A DNA stretch of 64,000 bases, from contig JALDQW010000001.1 in NCBI GenBank assembly GCA_031316255.1, forward strand, positions 3,257,485-3,321,484. The letters are read 5' to 3'. The DNA comes from Nitrosomonas sp. (lineage in GTDB: Bacteria; Pseudomonadota; Gammaproteobacteria; Burkholderiales; Nitrosomonadaceae). Shown here in pieces: positions 20,057 to 29,312 of this stretch (positions within the stretch are counted from its first letter, which is position 1; each line of letters begins with the position of its first letter). Below the pieces are notes generated by a model. The model ran no database searches. It worked only from the letters and a program-made list of their open reading frames with translations, and was not told the DNA's origin. The position numbers and the translations under genes are program-made.

Positions 20057-22813
20057 TTAATGCAATTTGTGCAACTGTTCGCTCAGACTATCAAGCTTCG
20101 CACTAAAACCTGCCAGCCGGTCTTTTTCCTGCGCCACAACTGCGGCCGGCGCACGTTCGACAAAGCTCGGATTGGACAACTTGGCCTCAGCCTTTGTTTT
20201 TTCTGCTGCGACACGGTCCATTTCTTTTGTCAGGCGCTCGCGCTCAGCTTCAACATCGATTTCAATTTTCAACATCAGTCTGTAGTCGCCGACAATGGAA
20301 ACCGGTGCATCGGCATCCGGTAATTCATCCTGAATCTCAATCTCCGACAACCTGGCCAAAGCCATCAGATAAGGTGTATACAGGGTTAGTGTTTGCGCAT
20401 CACCAGCGGCCAGCAATGGTACTTTTTGCGCCGGCGACAAATTCATTTCACCGCGAAGCGTACGGCAGGCATTCACCATGTCCTTAAGCAACTGAACCTT
20501 CTCAATCGAATCCGGATCAATTTTTGTTGAATCGGCAACAGGATAAGGCTGGCACATAATGCTTTCTCCGCTTCTTCCTGCAAGCGGCGCGACTTTCTGC
20601 CAGAGCTCTTCAGTGATAAAAGGAACAATCGGGTGCGCCAAACGCAACATCGCTTCAAGCACCTGCACAAGTGTTTGCCGTGTGGCGCGTTGTTCGGACG
20701 TGTTGCTGCTGTTTAGCTGCACCTTCGCCAGTTCAACGTACCAGTCGCAGTATTCGTCCCATACCAATTCATAAATTTCCCTTGCCGCCAAATCAAAGCG
20801 ATAATTTGTAAAGGATTTCTCGATTACGCTTTCAGCCAGCTGCAAACGGCTGATCATCCAGCGGTCTGCATCTGAATAATCATATTGCTTACCCGCATCC
20901 AGCCCAGTATCCTGTCCTTCGCAATTCATCAGCACATAACGCGATGCATTCCATAATTTGTTGCAAAAATTACGATAGCCTTCGCAGCGTTGCAAATCGA
21001 ATTTGATGTCCCGTCCATGGGAAGCCAGACTGGCAAAGGTAAATCGTAATGCATCCGTACCAAAAGCAGGAATACCACTGGCAAAATGTTTGCGGGTATT
21101 TTTTGCGATGGATTCCGCCTGCTTTGGATTCATGAGTCCTGTAGTTCGCTTGGCAACCAGGTCATCCAATGAAATGCCGTCAATCAAATCCAGCGGATCG
21201 AGCACATTGCCTTTGGACTTGCTCATCTTCTGACCTTCGGCATCACGGATCAGGCCGGTAATATATACTTCCCTGAACGGTACTTTTCCCGTGAAATGCA
21301 GCGACATCATCACCATGCGCGCCACCCAGAAGAAAATGATATCAAAGCCCGTAATCAAAACCGAAGTCGGTAGAAACGTATTTAATTCCCGGGTATCATC
21401 AGGCCAGCCCAACGTTGAAAAAGGCCATAAAGCGGATGAAAACCAGGTATCGAGCACATCTTCATCCTGTTTAAGATCAGTTTTCCCGGAAAGCTGCTGC
21501 GCTTCTTCCAAACTATGCGCAACAGTAATATTGCCGTCTTCATCGTACCAGGCAGGTATTCGATGCCCCCACCACAACTGACGCGAAATACACCAATCCT
21601 GGATATTTTCCAGCCACTGATTGTAAACATGCGCCCAGTTATCCGGAGTAAACTTGACCCCACCATTTGCCACCACTTCCAGTCCGCGTTTTGCCATGCC
21701 TTCCATCGACACATACCACTGATCGGTCAACATGGGTTCGATGATTGTATTGGTGCGATCACCTCTCGGGGCCATCAGTTTGTGCGGTTTGGTTTCAGTC
21801 AGGTAACCCTGTGTTTCAAGATCGGCGATAATTTTTTTTCTGGCTTCAAAACGATCCATACCCTGATATTTTGTCGGCGCAAGATCGTTAATTTTTCCAT
21901 CCAGCGTAAAAATATTGATGGGCACCAGTTGATGACGCTGCCCCATCTGATAATCGTTGAAATCATGCGCAGGTGTAATTTTGACACAACCGGTGCCAAA
22001 TTCAGGGTCAACATAGCTGTCTGCAATAACCGGAATGCTGCGTTCACATAACGGCAAACGGACATGCCGCCCGATTAAATGCTGATAGCGCGTATCTTCC
22101 GGATGCACTGCAACCGCGACATCCCCGAGCATGGTTTCAGGCCGTGTGGTTGCTACGACAACTGCTTCATTTGCAGAGACTTCACCTTCCGCCAGTTCAA
22201 GCGGATAACGAATATGCCATAACGTACCATTTTCTTCTGTGGACACGACTTCCAGATCGGAAACGGCAGTCTGCAAGACAGGGTCCCAGTTAACCAGTCG
22301 TTTACCACGGTAAATCAACCCTTCACGGAACAGACGTACAAATACTTCAGTAACAGCACGGGATAACGCCGCATCCATGGTGAAACGTTCGCGTGTCCAA
22401 TCACAGGAAGTCCCTAATCGCCGCATCTGGCGGGTTATGGTTGAACCGGATTCTTCCTTCCATTGCCAGACACGTTCGAGAAATGCTTCCCGGCCCAGAT
22501 CGCGCCGATCTATGTTCTGTTGATCCAATTGACGTTCAACTACAATTTGAGTCGCGATTCCGGCATGATCAGTACCGGGTTGCCAGAGTGTATTATCGCC
22601 TTTCATGCGATGGTATCGAGTTAAAGCATCCATTAACGTGTGCTGAAAGGCATGCCCCATATGCAATGTTCCGGTCACATTCGGCGGTGGCAACATGATG
22701 CAATAGGCCGGGGTATTATCGGCATAGTCCGGTGTGAAGTAACCGGCCGACTCCCAAACTGAATACCATCGGTCTTCGATACACTTAGGATCAAAACTTT
22801 TTGCAAGTTCCAT
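20057..22813 (-). CDS. valS: Valyl-tRNA synthetase
   Basis: Class I aminoacyl-tRNA synthetase charging tRNA-Val, with an editing domain against threonine. The HIGH motif appears as HMGH (residues 51-54, in [15 protein letters not shown]), KMSKS is intact in [14 protein letters not shown], and the editing domain carries [12 protein letters not shown]. The C-terminus ends in the ValS coiled-coil tRNA arm ([19 protein letters not shown]). Length 918 is close to E. coli (951). It forms the usual pepA-holC-valS order, here with one small extra gene between holC and valS. Confidence 0.98.
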   Translation of the reverse strand: MELAKSFDPKCIEDRWYSVWESAGYFTPDYADNTPAYCIMLPPPNVTGTLHMGHAFQHTLMDALTRYHRMKGDNTLWQPGTDHAGIATQIVVERQLDQQNIDRRDLGREAFLERVWQWKEESGSTITRQMRRLGTSCDWTRERFTMDAALSRAVTEVFVRLFREGLIYRGKRLVNWDPVLQTAVSDLEVVSTEENGTLWHIRYPLELAEGEVSANEAVVVATTRPETMLGDVAVAVHPEDTRYQHLIGRHVRLPLCERSIPVIADSYVDPEFGTGCVKITPAHDFNDYQMGQRHQLVPINIFTLDGKINDLAPTKYQGMDRFEARKKIIADLETQGYLTETKPHKLMAPRGDRTNTIIEPMLTDQWYVSMEGMAKRGLEVVANGGVKFTPDNWAHVYNQWLENIQDWCISRQLWWGHRIPAWYDEDGNITVAHSLEEAQQLSGKTDLKQDEDVLDTWFSSALWPFSTLGWPDDTRELNTFLPTSVLITGFDIIFFWVARMVMMSLHFTGKVPFREVYITGLIRDAEGQKMSKSKGNVLDPLDLIDGISLDDLVAKRTTGLMNPKQAESIAKNTRKHFASGIPAFGTDALRFTFASLASHGRDIKFDLQRCEGYRNFCNKLWNASRYVLMNCEGQDTGLDAGKQYDYSDADRWMISRLQLAESVIEKSFTNYRFDLAAREIYELVWDEYCDWYVELAKVQLNSSNTSEQRATRQTLVQVLEAMLRLAHPIVPFITEELWQKVAPLAGRSGESIMCQPYPVADSTKIDPDSIEKVQLLKDMVNACRTLRGEMNLSPAQKVPLLAAGDAQTLTLYTPYLMALARLSEIEIQDELPDADAPVSIVGDYRLMLKIEIDVEAERERLTKEMDRVAAEKTKAEAKLSNPSFVERAPAAVVAQEKDRLAGFSAKLDSLSEQLHKLH

Positions 22814-22873
22814 GAAAAAATTAGGTGTTTTGTTTTAGAAAAAAATAAAAGGCTTGTAATTATAATGGAATTT

Positions 22874-23224
22874 TTATTCCTGAGATTCCAGCAAAACCTT
22901 TTCCTGGACAACAATCCGGTTCTCCAGTGCATGCACCAGCGCCTGCCGATCTGCAGGATGCAAATCTATTTTGGCGTCAACCAACGCAGCATCCAGCAAT
23001 AAACGCAACGGGGACAACTCATCAAATTGTGATTGCAGGTTCTTGGCGCGCAAAGACACACTTTCGGTCAAAACTGGTATTTTATCGACATCAGGCGCAT
23101 CTGCAGTAGTAATAACTGAATGATTATAATGGTGATATTTATCGATTAAAAAATTAAATTTCTCTAGAATCTTCTCATTATCTTCATCCACATCTGTTTT
23201 AACAGCATCAATCATAGCGATCAC
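22874..23224 (-). CDS. Small unknown protein between holC and valS
   Basis: A 116-residue acidic helical protein (DAVKTDVDEDNEKILEKF; SLRAKNLQSQFDELSPLRLL). I do not recognise the family. It starts with GTG; an ATG three codons in (23215) is an equally good start, and neither has a strong ribosome-binding site. It sits 24 bases after holC and 60 before valS on the same strand, so it is probably part of that operon. Its composition is ordinary for coding DNA, and no membrane segment or signal is present. Confidence 0.6.
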   Translation of the reverse strand: MIAMIDAVKTDVDEDNEKILEKFNFLIDKYHHYNHSVITTADAPDVDKIPVLTESVSLRAKNLQSQFDELSPLRLLLDAALVDAKIDLHPADRQALVHALENRIVVQEKVLLESQE

Positions 23225-23248
23225 TTTTGAACCATATGTTTTTAGGTA

Positions 23249-23668
23249 TTATGCCAGTTTATGATGATGTAATTCATAACCGGTCTGCTGATAAAAACGG
23301 TAACGCTCACGGGCAGCTGATTTATCTTCAGCTGAGAAACCTGCAATTTCAATAACCCGCTTGAACTGTTCAAGTGCAGGCGGGCACTGGTCGTGCAAGT
23401 TGATCAATACATCGCAGTCACTTCCCGCTAACACTCGGGTACTTAAGATAATTGGTGTTGATTCGACCAATTTTTCATCATCAATACAGCAATGTGGCAA
23501 AAAACTGGTCGGCTGAAAAGTCCAGAGCAATATATCGAGTTTTTTCAGCACGCTTGTATCAGCTGAGAAAATCATCATCCGGGTGCCATGGCTCAATGCT
23601 TTGGCGCACAACCTGCACGCTACCTGTAGCTTGTCAGCAGCGCCTGAATAAAAATAGATCTCCGTCAT
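23249..23668 (-). CDS. holC: DNA polymerase III chi subunit
   Basis: The chi subunit links the clamp loader to SSB. The protein opens with TEIYFYSGAADKLQVACRLCAKAL, has the family pattern LDILLWTFQPTSFLPH and the conserved end ERYRFYQQTGYELHHHKLA. Length about 139 residues (E. coli 147). The ATG at 23668 is preferred to a GTG four codons upstream by comparison with the family N-terminus. It follows pepA, as in most proteobacteria. E. coli chi also binds the helicase YoaA, whose likely counterpart is encoded at 5403-7355. Confidence 0.9.
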   Translation of the reverse strand: MTEIYFYSGAADKLQVACRLCAKALSHGTRMMIFSADTSVLKKLDILLWTFQPTSFLPHCCIDDEKLVESTPIILSTRVLAGSDCDVLINLHDQCPPALEQFKRVIEIAGFSAEDKSAARERYRFYQQTGYELHHHKLA

Positions 23669-23699
23669 CAACAGCAGCACTATCGCCCGTGTAACAATA

Positions 23700-25196
23700 C
23701 TACTTGGATGAATTGGCTTGTGAAATCAGAAAACGGGACAATAGCGGCACAGGCCTGCCTGTGGATCCTTTCTCTTTACCGGACTTCCAGGCCGTGCCTG
23801 CGATATCCAAATGCGCCCAATGGTATTTTTGGGTAAATCTCGATAAAAAACAGGCCGCAGTAATCGTACCTGCGGCGCGGCCGCCGATATTTGCCATATC
23901 CGCAAAATTGCTCTTCAATAAATCCTGATATTCGTCCCATAAAGGTAATCGCCAAACACGATCCCCGGTTTCTTCACCTGCCTTGAGCAATTCCTGTGAC
24001 AAGGCATCATTATTACTTATTAAACCCGTTGCAACATTTCCCAATGCAATAACACATGCTCCCGTAAGCGTGGCAATATCAATTACCGCTTTCGGTTCAA
24101 AACGCTCTGCATAGGTTAATGCGTCACATAGAATCAAGCGTCCCTCCGCATCGGTGTTCAACACTTCAATGGTCTGCCCGGACATGCTGGTAACCACATC
24201 ACCCGGTTTGGTTGCGTTTCCACCCGGCATGTTTTCGGTTGCCGGCACAATGCCAACGACATTGATCGGCAAACTCATTTCAGCCACCGCCTTCAGCGTA
24301 CCGAGCACACTTGCTGCGCCACTCATATCGTATTTCATCTCATCCATTTCGGCGGGTGGTTTCAATGAAATACCACCGGTATCGAAGGTAACGCCCTTGC
24401 CCACCAGCACAATTGGCTTTTCTTTCTTGCCCCTGCCATAATATTCCAAAACGATGAGTTTTGCCGGCTGATGGCTACCACGCGCAACAGCCAGTAATGC
24501 ACCCATTCCTTGTTTTTCCATCGCTTTCATGTCCAAAACAGTGACTTTTAACTTGTATGTTTTGGCAAGTTCCTTGGCTTGATCGGCGAGATATGTTGGC
24601 GTACAAATATTGGGCGCCAAATTTCCCAAGTCTTTAGCCAGGCTCATTCCATGCGCTATGGCTGCACCCTGGGAAAGCGCCACTTCACAGGCGGCCATAT
24701 CTGCGCGATCCTCAATGCCAATTGTGATCTTACGCAAGGTCTTCTTGTTTTCATCGGGTTTACTTTTGAGTTTGTCAAACCGGTAATTACTTTCTACTGC
24801 AAGCTTCGCAATCTGCATGACCTTCCACGCAGCATCGCGTTTATGAACCGGCACATCCGACAAATAAATTACGCAATCCGTGGTGCCCGTATTTTGTAAG
24901 GCACGAAATGCTGTTTGCACAACATTGATAAACACACTGTCTTTAAACTCCTGCTCTTTGCCTAATCCAACAAGCAGTACGCGCTTACACTGCACATTTG
25001 GAACCTTATGTAGCAACAATGTCGTATTGGCTTTGCCTTCCATGTCACCCTGACTGATGATATCTTTTATATAACCATTGGATAGACTATCAAGCGTTTT
25101 TGCAGCATCCGTCAATTTTCTTGACTCAAAAACACCCACAACCATACAAGCACCACGCTGTTTATCCAGACTTGCTACTTTTATTCCAAATTCCAC
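23700..25196 (-). CDS. pepA: Leucyl aminopeptidase PepA
   Basis: Two-metal M17 cytosolic aminopeptidase that removes N-terminal residues; in E. coli it also binds DNA. The signature NTDAEGRL is present, metal-binding residues lie in GKGVTFDTGGISLKP, and the active-site lysine region is intact. The start is the GTG at 25196 (VEFGIKVASL), which has an excellent AAGGGAG six bases upstream and matches the family N-terminus; the frame stays open 12 codons further. Length 498 agrees with E. coli (503). It is the first gene of pepA-holC-valS. Confidence 0.96.
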   Translation of the reverse strand: MEFGIKVASLDKQRGACMVVGVFESRKLTDAAKTLDSLSNGYIKDIISQGDMEGKANTTLLLHKVPNVQCKRVLLVGLGKEQEFKDSVFINVVQTAFRALQNTGTTDCVIYLSDVPVHKRDAAWKVMQIAKLAVESNYRFDKLKSKPDENKKTLRKITIGIEDRADMAACEVALSQGAAIAHGMSLAKDLGNLAPNICTPTYLADQAKELAKTYKLKVTVLDMKAMEKQGMGALLAVARGSHQPAKLIVLEYYGRGKKEKPIVLVGKGVTFDTGGISLKPPAEMDEMKYDMSGAASVLGTLKAVAEMSLPINVVGIVPATENMPGGNATKPGDVVTSMSGQTIEVLNTDAEGRLILCDALTYAERFEPKAVIDIATLTGACVIALGNVATGLISNNDALSQELLKAGEETGDRVWRLPLWDEYQDLLKSNFADMANIGGRAAGTITAACFLSRFTQKYHWAHLDIAGTAWKSGKEKGSTGRPVPLLSRFLISQANSSK

Positions 25197-25284
25197 GAGT
25201 AACTCCCTTATAAATTTCAAGTCAACGATCACGCTTATGAAACCATCACTATACCATTATATTTCCTGATTTAATCAGGCCGGT

Positions 25285-26457
25285 TCAATCTTCTTCGGGT
25301 TCCGGGTCCTCTTTCATGGGCAAGCCGGCAACATTTTTTGTGTCGGATAACAGAGCATTTTCAGCGCTTCCTTTTATCTTTGGCGTTTTACAATCGACAT
25401 CTGCATTCTGCGCGCGATGGCGCAACGCATGATCGATCAGCACCAGCGCCAGCATGGCTTCGACAATAGGCGTGGCGCGTATGCCGACACAGGGATCGTG
25501 ACGGCCATGCGTTTCCACGACAACCGGATTACCGTTCTTATCAATCGAGCGGCGTCCCAGACGGATGCTCGAAGTCGGCTTGATGGCGACATTGACGGTA
25601 ACGGGCTGCCCACTCGAAATTCCACCGAGAATGCCGCCCGCATTATTGCTGAGAAAGCCATCCGGTGTCATTTCATCGGAATGCTCGGTGCCCTTCTGGG
25701 TGACGCTGGCAAATCCCGCGCCGATTTCGACGCCTTTGACCGCGTTGATATTCATCATGGCATAGGCGATATCGGCGTCCAGGCGGTCGTAAACCGGTTC
25801 GCCCCACCCTACCGGCACGCCTTCGGCGACTGCGCTGATTTTGGCGCCGACCGAATCGCCGGATTTGCGCAGTTGATCCATGAAGGTTTCCAGTTTTGCC
25901 ACATAACTGGCGTCAGCAACAAAAAAGGGATTTTGATCGACATCCGCCCATTGTTTGAATGGAATTTCTACAGGCCCAAGCTGTGACATATAACCGCGGA
26001 TGACGATGCCGAATTTTTCGTTGAGCCACTTCTTGGCAATTGCACCAGCAGCCACGCGCACCGCCGTCTCGCGGGCTGACGATCGGCCACCGCCGCGGTA
26101 ATCTCGAATACCGTATTTCTGCCAATAGGTATAGTCAGCATGTCCGGGACGAAAAACATCCATGATTTTGCTGTAATCCTTGCTGCGCTGGTCTTCATTG
26201 CGAATCAGCAGGCCAATCGATGCCCCCGTCGTTTTGCCTTCAAAAACGCCCGACAGGATTTCAACGGTATCGGATTCACGGCGCTGCGTTACATGACGGG
26301 AAGTTCCTGGCTTACGCCTATCCAGTTCGAACTGTATATCCTGCTCGCTGATTTCCAGACCGGGCGGACAGCCGTCAATGACGCAGCCGATGGCTGGACC
26401 ATGTGATTCGCCAAAAGAAGTAACGCTAAAGAGTTTGCCAAATGAATTACCAGACAT
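25285..26457 (-). CDS. aroC: Chorismate synthase
   Basis: Last step of the shikimate pathway: EPSP to chorismate with reduced FMN. The family start [19 protein letters not shown] is intact, as are [19 protein letters not shown] and [17 protein letters not shown]. Length 390 exceeds E. coli AroC (361) because of a charged tail after the conserved core, ending DPEPEED, of unknown meaning. It lies upstream of pepA on the same strand (88-base gap) and is divergent from hemF. Confidence 0.97.
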   Translation of the reverse strand: MSGNSFGKLFSVTSFGESHGPAIGCVIDGCPPGLEISEQDIQFELDRRKPGTSRHVTQRRESDTVEILSGVFEGKTTGASIGLLIRNEDQRSKDYSKIMDVFRPGHADYTYWQKYGIRDYRGGGRSSARETAVRVAAGAIAKKWLNEKFGIVIRGYMSQLGPVEIPFKQWADVDQNPFFVADASYVAKLETFMDQLRKSGDSVGAKISAVAEGVPVGWGEPVYDRLDADIAYAMMNINAVKGVEIGAGFASVTQKGTEHSDEMTPDGFLSNNAGGILGGISSGQPVTVNVAIKPTSSIRLGRRSIDKNGNPVVVETHGRHDPCVGIRATPIVEAMLALVLIDHALRHRAQNADVDCKTPKIKGSAENALLSDTKNVAGLPMKEDPEPEED

Positions 26458-26541
26458 TCCGTAAAAATTCCTTTATAGGGGTGTTTTTTAAACCAATCAA
26501 AACCCGTATACACTTCCCGATATCCATATCCCGTTTCGCGC

Positions 26542-26583
26542 TTGAGGTAAATCAAGCATGAAATGCTTTAATCATGTTATATA
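26542..26583 (+). promoter_or_regulatory. Near-consensus FNR/ANR box with a fitting -10 element
   Basis: TTGAG-GTAA-ATCAA (26542-26555) differs by one base from the FNR/ANR consensus TTGAT-N4-ATCAA. A TATATA at 26578-26583 would put a transcription start near 26590, with the box centred at about -41.5, the class II activator position. hemF starts at 26728, giving a leader of about 138 bases. Oxygen-responsive control of hemF by ANR is known in Pseudomonas; its use here is inference. The box could also act on divergent aroC. Confidence 0.5.
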
Positions 26584-26727
26584 ACGAGTACAATGCAGCA
26601 GGATAGCCAAATACAGTATTATAAACGTAAATAGCACGATCATAGTGTCATCACGTATCAAATGGCGTGCGTTAACCCTACTTGAAAATAAACCCTGATT
26701 GAACGAGTCAGCAAAACAGGAGATTGA

Positions 26728-27633
26728 ATGAGCAGTATAAACACAACACAAATCAAAGAATACTTGACCGGTTTACAAGACAGCATTGTAGCCGGACTGG
26801 AGCAGGTTGACGGCAACAGCTTCCGGCGCGACCAGTGGGATCGTCCAGGTGGCGGCGGCGGTGCCAGCGCGGTCATTGAAGAAGGCAATGTACTGGAACG
26901 CGGCGGCGTCAATTTTTCACATGTCTACGGACCTGGATTACCTGCATCGGCAACTGCTGCGCGTCCCGAATTATCGGGGCGGTCATTCGAGGCAATGGGT
27001 GTTTCGCTGGTTCTGCATCCCCGCAATCCGTACGCGCCGACAGTCCATATGAATGTCCGCTATTTCGAGGCCCGCAAGGAAGGTGCAGAACCCGTCTGGT
27101 GGTTTGGCGGCGGCATGGATTTGACACCATATTATGGCTATGAAGAAGACGCAATTCACTTTCATCGGGTCTGCAAAGATGCATTGCAGCCATTTGGCGA
27201 TGAGTGCTATCCGCGTCTAAAGAAATGGTGTGACGAGTATTTCTTTTTAAAGCACCGTAATGAACCGCGCGGTATCGGCGGCGTGTTTTTCGATGACTGG
27301 AACCAACCGGATCTGGAAACATGCTTTAATCTGACCCAAAGTGTCGGCAGCAATTTTTTGACAGCTTACCGCCCTATTTTGGAAAAACGCAAGGATACAC
27401 CCTACGGTGAGCGCGAGCGCGATTTCCAGGCATACCGTCGTGGCCGTTATGTCGAGTTCAATCTGGTCTGGGACCGTGGCACACTGTTCGGACTGCAAAC
27501 CGGCGGACGCACTGAATCCATTCTGATGTCGCTGCCGCCAATAGTCAAATGGCGTTACGACTGGAAGCCCGAAGCGGACAGCGTTGAAAACAAACTGTAT
27601 ACCGATTTTCTGATCGGAAAAGAATGGGTGTAA
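26728..27633 (+). CDS. hemF: Oxygen-dependent coproporphyrinogen III oxidase
   Basis: Decarboxylates two propionates of coproporphyrinogen III with O2 during haem synthesis. Conserved blocks: [61 protein letters not shown] and [20 protein letters not shown]. Length 301 equals the family norm (E. coli 299). AGGAG lies six bases before the ATG. A candidate FNR-type site lies upstream and a perfect 22-bp inverted repeat directly downstream. Confidence 0.98.
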   Translation: MSSINTTQIKEYLTGLQDSIVAGLEQVDGNSFRRDQWDRPGGGGGASAVIEEGNVLERGGVNFSHVYGPGLPASATAARPELSGRSFEAMGVSLVLHPRNPYAPTVHMNVRYFEARKEGAEPVWWFGGGMDLTPYYGYEEDAIHFHRVCKDALQPFGDECYPRLKKWCDEYFFLKHRNEPRGIGGVFFDDWNQPDLETCFNLTQSVGSNFLTAYRPILEKRKDTPYGERERDFQAYRRGRYVEFNLVWDRGTLFGLQTGGRTESILMSLPPIVKWRYDWKPEADSVENKLYTDFLIGKEWV

Positions 27634-27640
27634 AAACACT

Positions 27641-27706
27641 AGGGGCTGTTCTCAATGAGTGAACTCAGGGGCAACAAAAATAATTCACTCATTGAGAACA
27701 GCCCCT
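27641..27706. repeat. Perfect 22-bp inverted repeat, possible hemF terminator or IS-end relic
   Basis: Arms 27641-27662 and 27685-27706 are perfectly complementary and begin AGGGGCTGTTCTCAATGAGTG, with a 22-base loop. It starts eight bases after the hemF stop. The length and perfection, and the GGGGCTGTT end typical of transposon termini, suggest a tiny transposon relic that could also act as a transcription stop. There is no U-run, so intrinsic termination is uncertain. A second hairpin (CCCCGGC-TAT-GCCGGGG) lies at 27726-27742. Confidence 0.8.
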
Positions 27707-27840
27707 AAACCTGTCAAAGTCACTCCCCCGGCTATGCCGGGGATACACCGAAATTTGTCCTTTACTGCGATCAGTGTGAATATCTGATCTCTAAACCGGT
27801 AAGCAGCAGCGATTTTATAAGCCGGCATCAACTGTTTCAT
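27685..27840 (-). pseudogene. Start of a truncated gene ending inside the inverted repeat
   Basis: A minus-strand frame with a good ribosome-binding site (GAGAGA six bases before the ATG at 27840) encodes 51 residues beginning MKQLMPAYKIAAAYRFRDQI. Its last codons are read from the second arm of the 22-bp inverted repeat, and MITE copy 2 lies just upstream. This looks like the 5' end of a gene cut by the repeat insertion. The original family is not recognised, and expression as a small protein cannot be excluded. Confidence 0.35.
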
Positions 27841-27868
27841 GTTAATTCTCTCTTTTTAAAGACCATAA

Positions 27869-28009
27869 GGGCACCTCTAAAAATTCAGAGTTTTAAACAA
27901 GACGAGGCGAGAACAAAAAATCTTGACGCAGCATATGGTTGATATGTAAGGAAATATTTTTTGTGAACAACGACGTATTGTGACGAAATATGGATTTTTA
28001 GAGGTGCCC
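27869..28009 (-). mobile_element. Short non-autonomous (MITE-like) element, copy 2
   Basis: 141 bp with perfect 16-bp terminal inverted repeats (GGGCACCTCTAAAAAT). It is flanked by ATAA on both sides (27865-27868, 28010-28013), as is copy 1 at 19783-19934, to which it is closely similar in reverse orientation. No coding capacity, so mobility would need a transposase elsewhere. Between this element and the ferredoxin start (28010-28133) there is only AT-rich sequence. Confidence 0.88.
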
Positions 28010-28133
28010 ATAATACTAATAACAATTTTAATATCAACTGGCTGGCTTTTTTAATAGAATAAACAAATTCCGTATTGGGAAAGCCGTACTAAAAACGTAT
28101 AATCCAAGTCTTTCAAAAATTTATGTTTCCGCA

Positions 28134-28442
28134 ATGAGCTACTATCAACACCATGTATTTTTCTGCGTTAATCAGCGGGAAGGCACTGCTGCCTGCTGCA
28201 ATAACATGGGTGCGCAAGAAGTCCGTGATTACGCCAAAAGCCGCATCAAGGAACTTGATTTAAGCGGGAAAAACAAGATTCGCATTAATAATGCCGGTTG
28301 TCTTGATCGATGCAACGAAGGGCCTGTCATAGTCATTTACCCCGAAGAAATCTGGTACACCTATGTTGACAAGGAAGATGTCGATGAAATTATCCAGGAA
28401 CATCTTGTTAATGGCCGCATTGTAGAGCGTCTAAGAATATAG
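28134..28442 (+). CDS. Thioredoxin-like 2Fe-2S ferredoxin
   Basis: A 102-residue protein of the thioredoxin-fold ferredoxin family. Candidate cluster ligands are in HVFFCVNQREGTAACC and in the second pair NNAGCLDRCNEGP; the region PVIVIYPEEIWYTYV is family-typical. It is a soluble electron carrier with unknown partners. No clear ribosome-binding site precedes the ATG. The next gene begins 28 bases downstream on the same strand. Confidence 0.88.
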   Translation: MSYYQHHVFFCVNQREGTAACCNNMGAQEVRDYAKSRIKELDLSGKNKIRINNAGCLDRCNEGPVIVIYPEEIWYTYVDKEDVDEIIQEHLVNGRIVERLRI

Positions 28443-28470
28443 TTCCGGTCAAACCTGGTCTGGTTTTATT

Positions 28471-29088
28471 GTGCAGAAATTCTTTATCAACGGTCCGGCT
28501 GGAAAAATAGAAACTATCCTGGCGGAACCCAAAACGCAACCACGCGGTATAGCCGTTGTGGCGCATCCCCATCCGCTGCACGGCGGCACAATGGACAACA
28601 AAGTGGTCTACACCCTGTTCAATAGTGCGCTCGCACTCGCATATATCGCGGTCAAATTCAATTTTCGCGGTGTGAACAAAAGCGAAGGTTCTTTTGACAA
28701 CGGCATCGGCGAGGTCGAAGATGTCATTGCCGTCACCCGGACTATACAAAATCAATTTTCCGGTCATTCGGGTAATTTACCGTTATTGCTCGCAGGTTTT
28801 TCATTTGGCGGTGGCGTGCAAATACAGGCGGCCGCGCATTTAAAACCCGAATCACTTGTACTGGTCGCTCCTTCGCTAAAGTATGTCAGCACACCCGATA
28901 TCCCTGAAAATATTGAACACACCCTGATCATTCAGGGCGACCGGGATGAAATTGTACCGTTTAAAACGGTGATCGACTGGGCAACACCGCAATCATTACC
29001 GATTGTCGTTATCCCGGGCGCAGAACATTTTTTCCATGGCAAACTGACACTGCTAAAGCAGGTCGTTCAAAATTTTCACCGGATATAA
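28471..29088 (+). CDS. Alpha/beta hydrolase
   Basis: A 205-residue alpha/beta-hydrolase of the small cytoplasmic COG2945-like type. The oxyanion region reads VVAHPHPLHGGTMDNKVV, the nucleophile elbow GFSFGG gives the serine, the acid is probably in IQGDRDEIVP, and the histidine in GAEHFFHGKL. The substrate is unknown. The start is a GTG. It is probably co-transcribed with the ferredoxin gene. Confidence 0.88.
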   Translation: MQKFFINGPAGKIETILAEPKTQPRGIAVVAHPHPLHGGTMDNKVVYTLFNSALALAYIAVKFNFRGVNKSEGSFDNGIGEVEDVIAVTRTIQNQFSGHSGNLPLLLAGFSFGGGVQIQAAAHLKPESLVLVAPSLKYVSTPDIPENIEHTLIIQGDRDEIVPFKTVIDWATPQSLPIVVIPGAEHFFHGKLTLLKQVVQNFHRI

Positions 29089-29165
29089 ACTATATTTTTG
29101 TATGATCTTTTTTTTCTGCTTGCTTTACCCCAAATTTAATACTATTGTGCAGGCAACCATTGAAT

Positions 29166-29179
29166 ATGATCTAAATCAT
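29166..29179 (+). promoter_or_regulatory. FNR/CRP-like palindrome upstream of the aminotransferase gene
   Basis: ATGAT-CTAA-ATCAT keeps the TGAT-N4-ATCA core of FNR-type sites but differs from consensus at both outer bases. It lies 134 bases before the aminotransferase start. No well-placed -10 is evident, so the call is weak. Confidence 0.25.
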
Positions 29180-29312
29180 TTCGATGAAAAAATAATTAAA
29201 AAATTGATCTAATTCGGATAGTTAAAAATTTATTTCGATATCTGAGCGGGCGGAATCATCGTACTCAATCACCGGGCGGTTTTAGGTTTCAAATCATTTT
29301 GCGAATTTCAAT

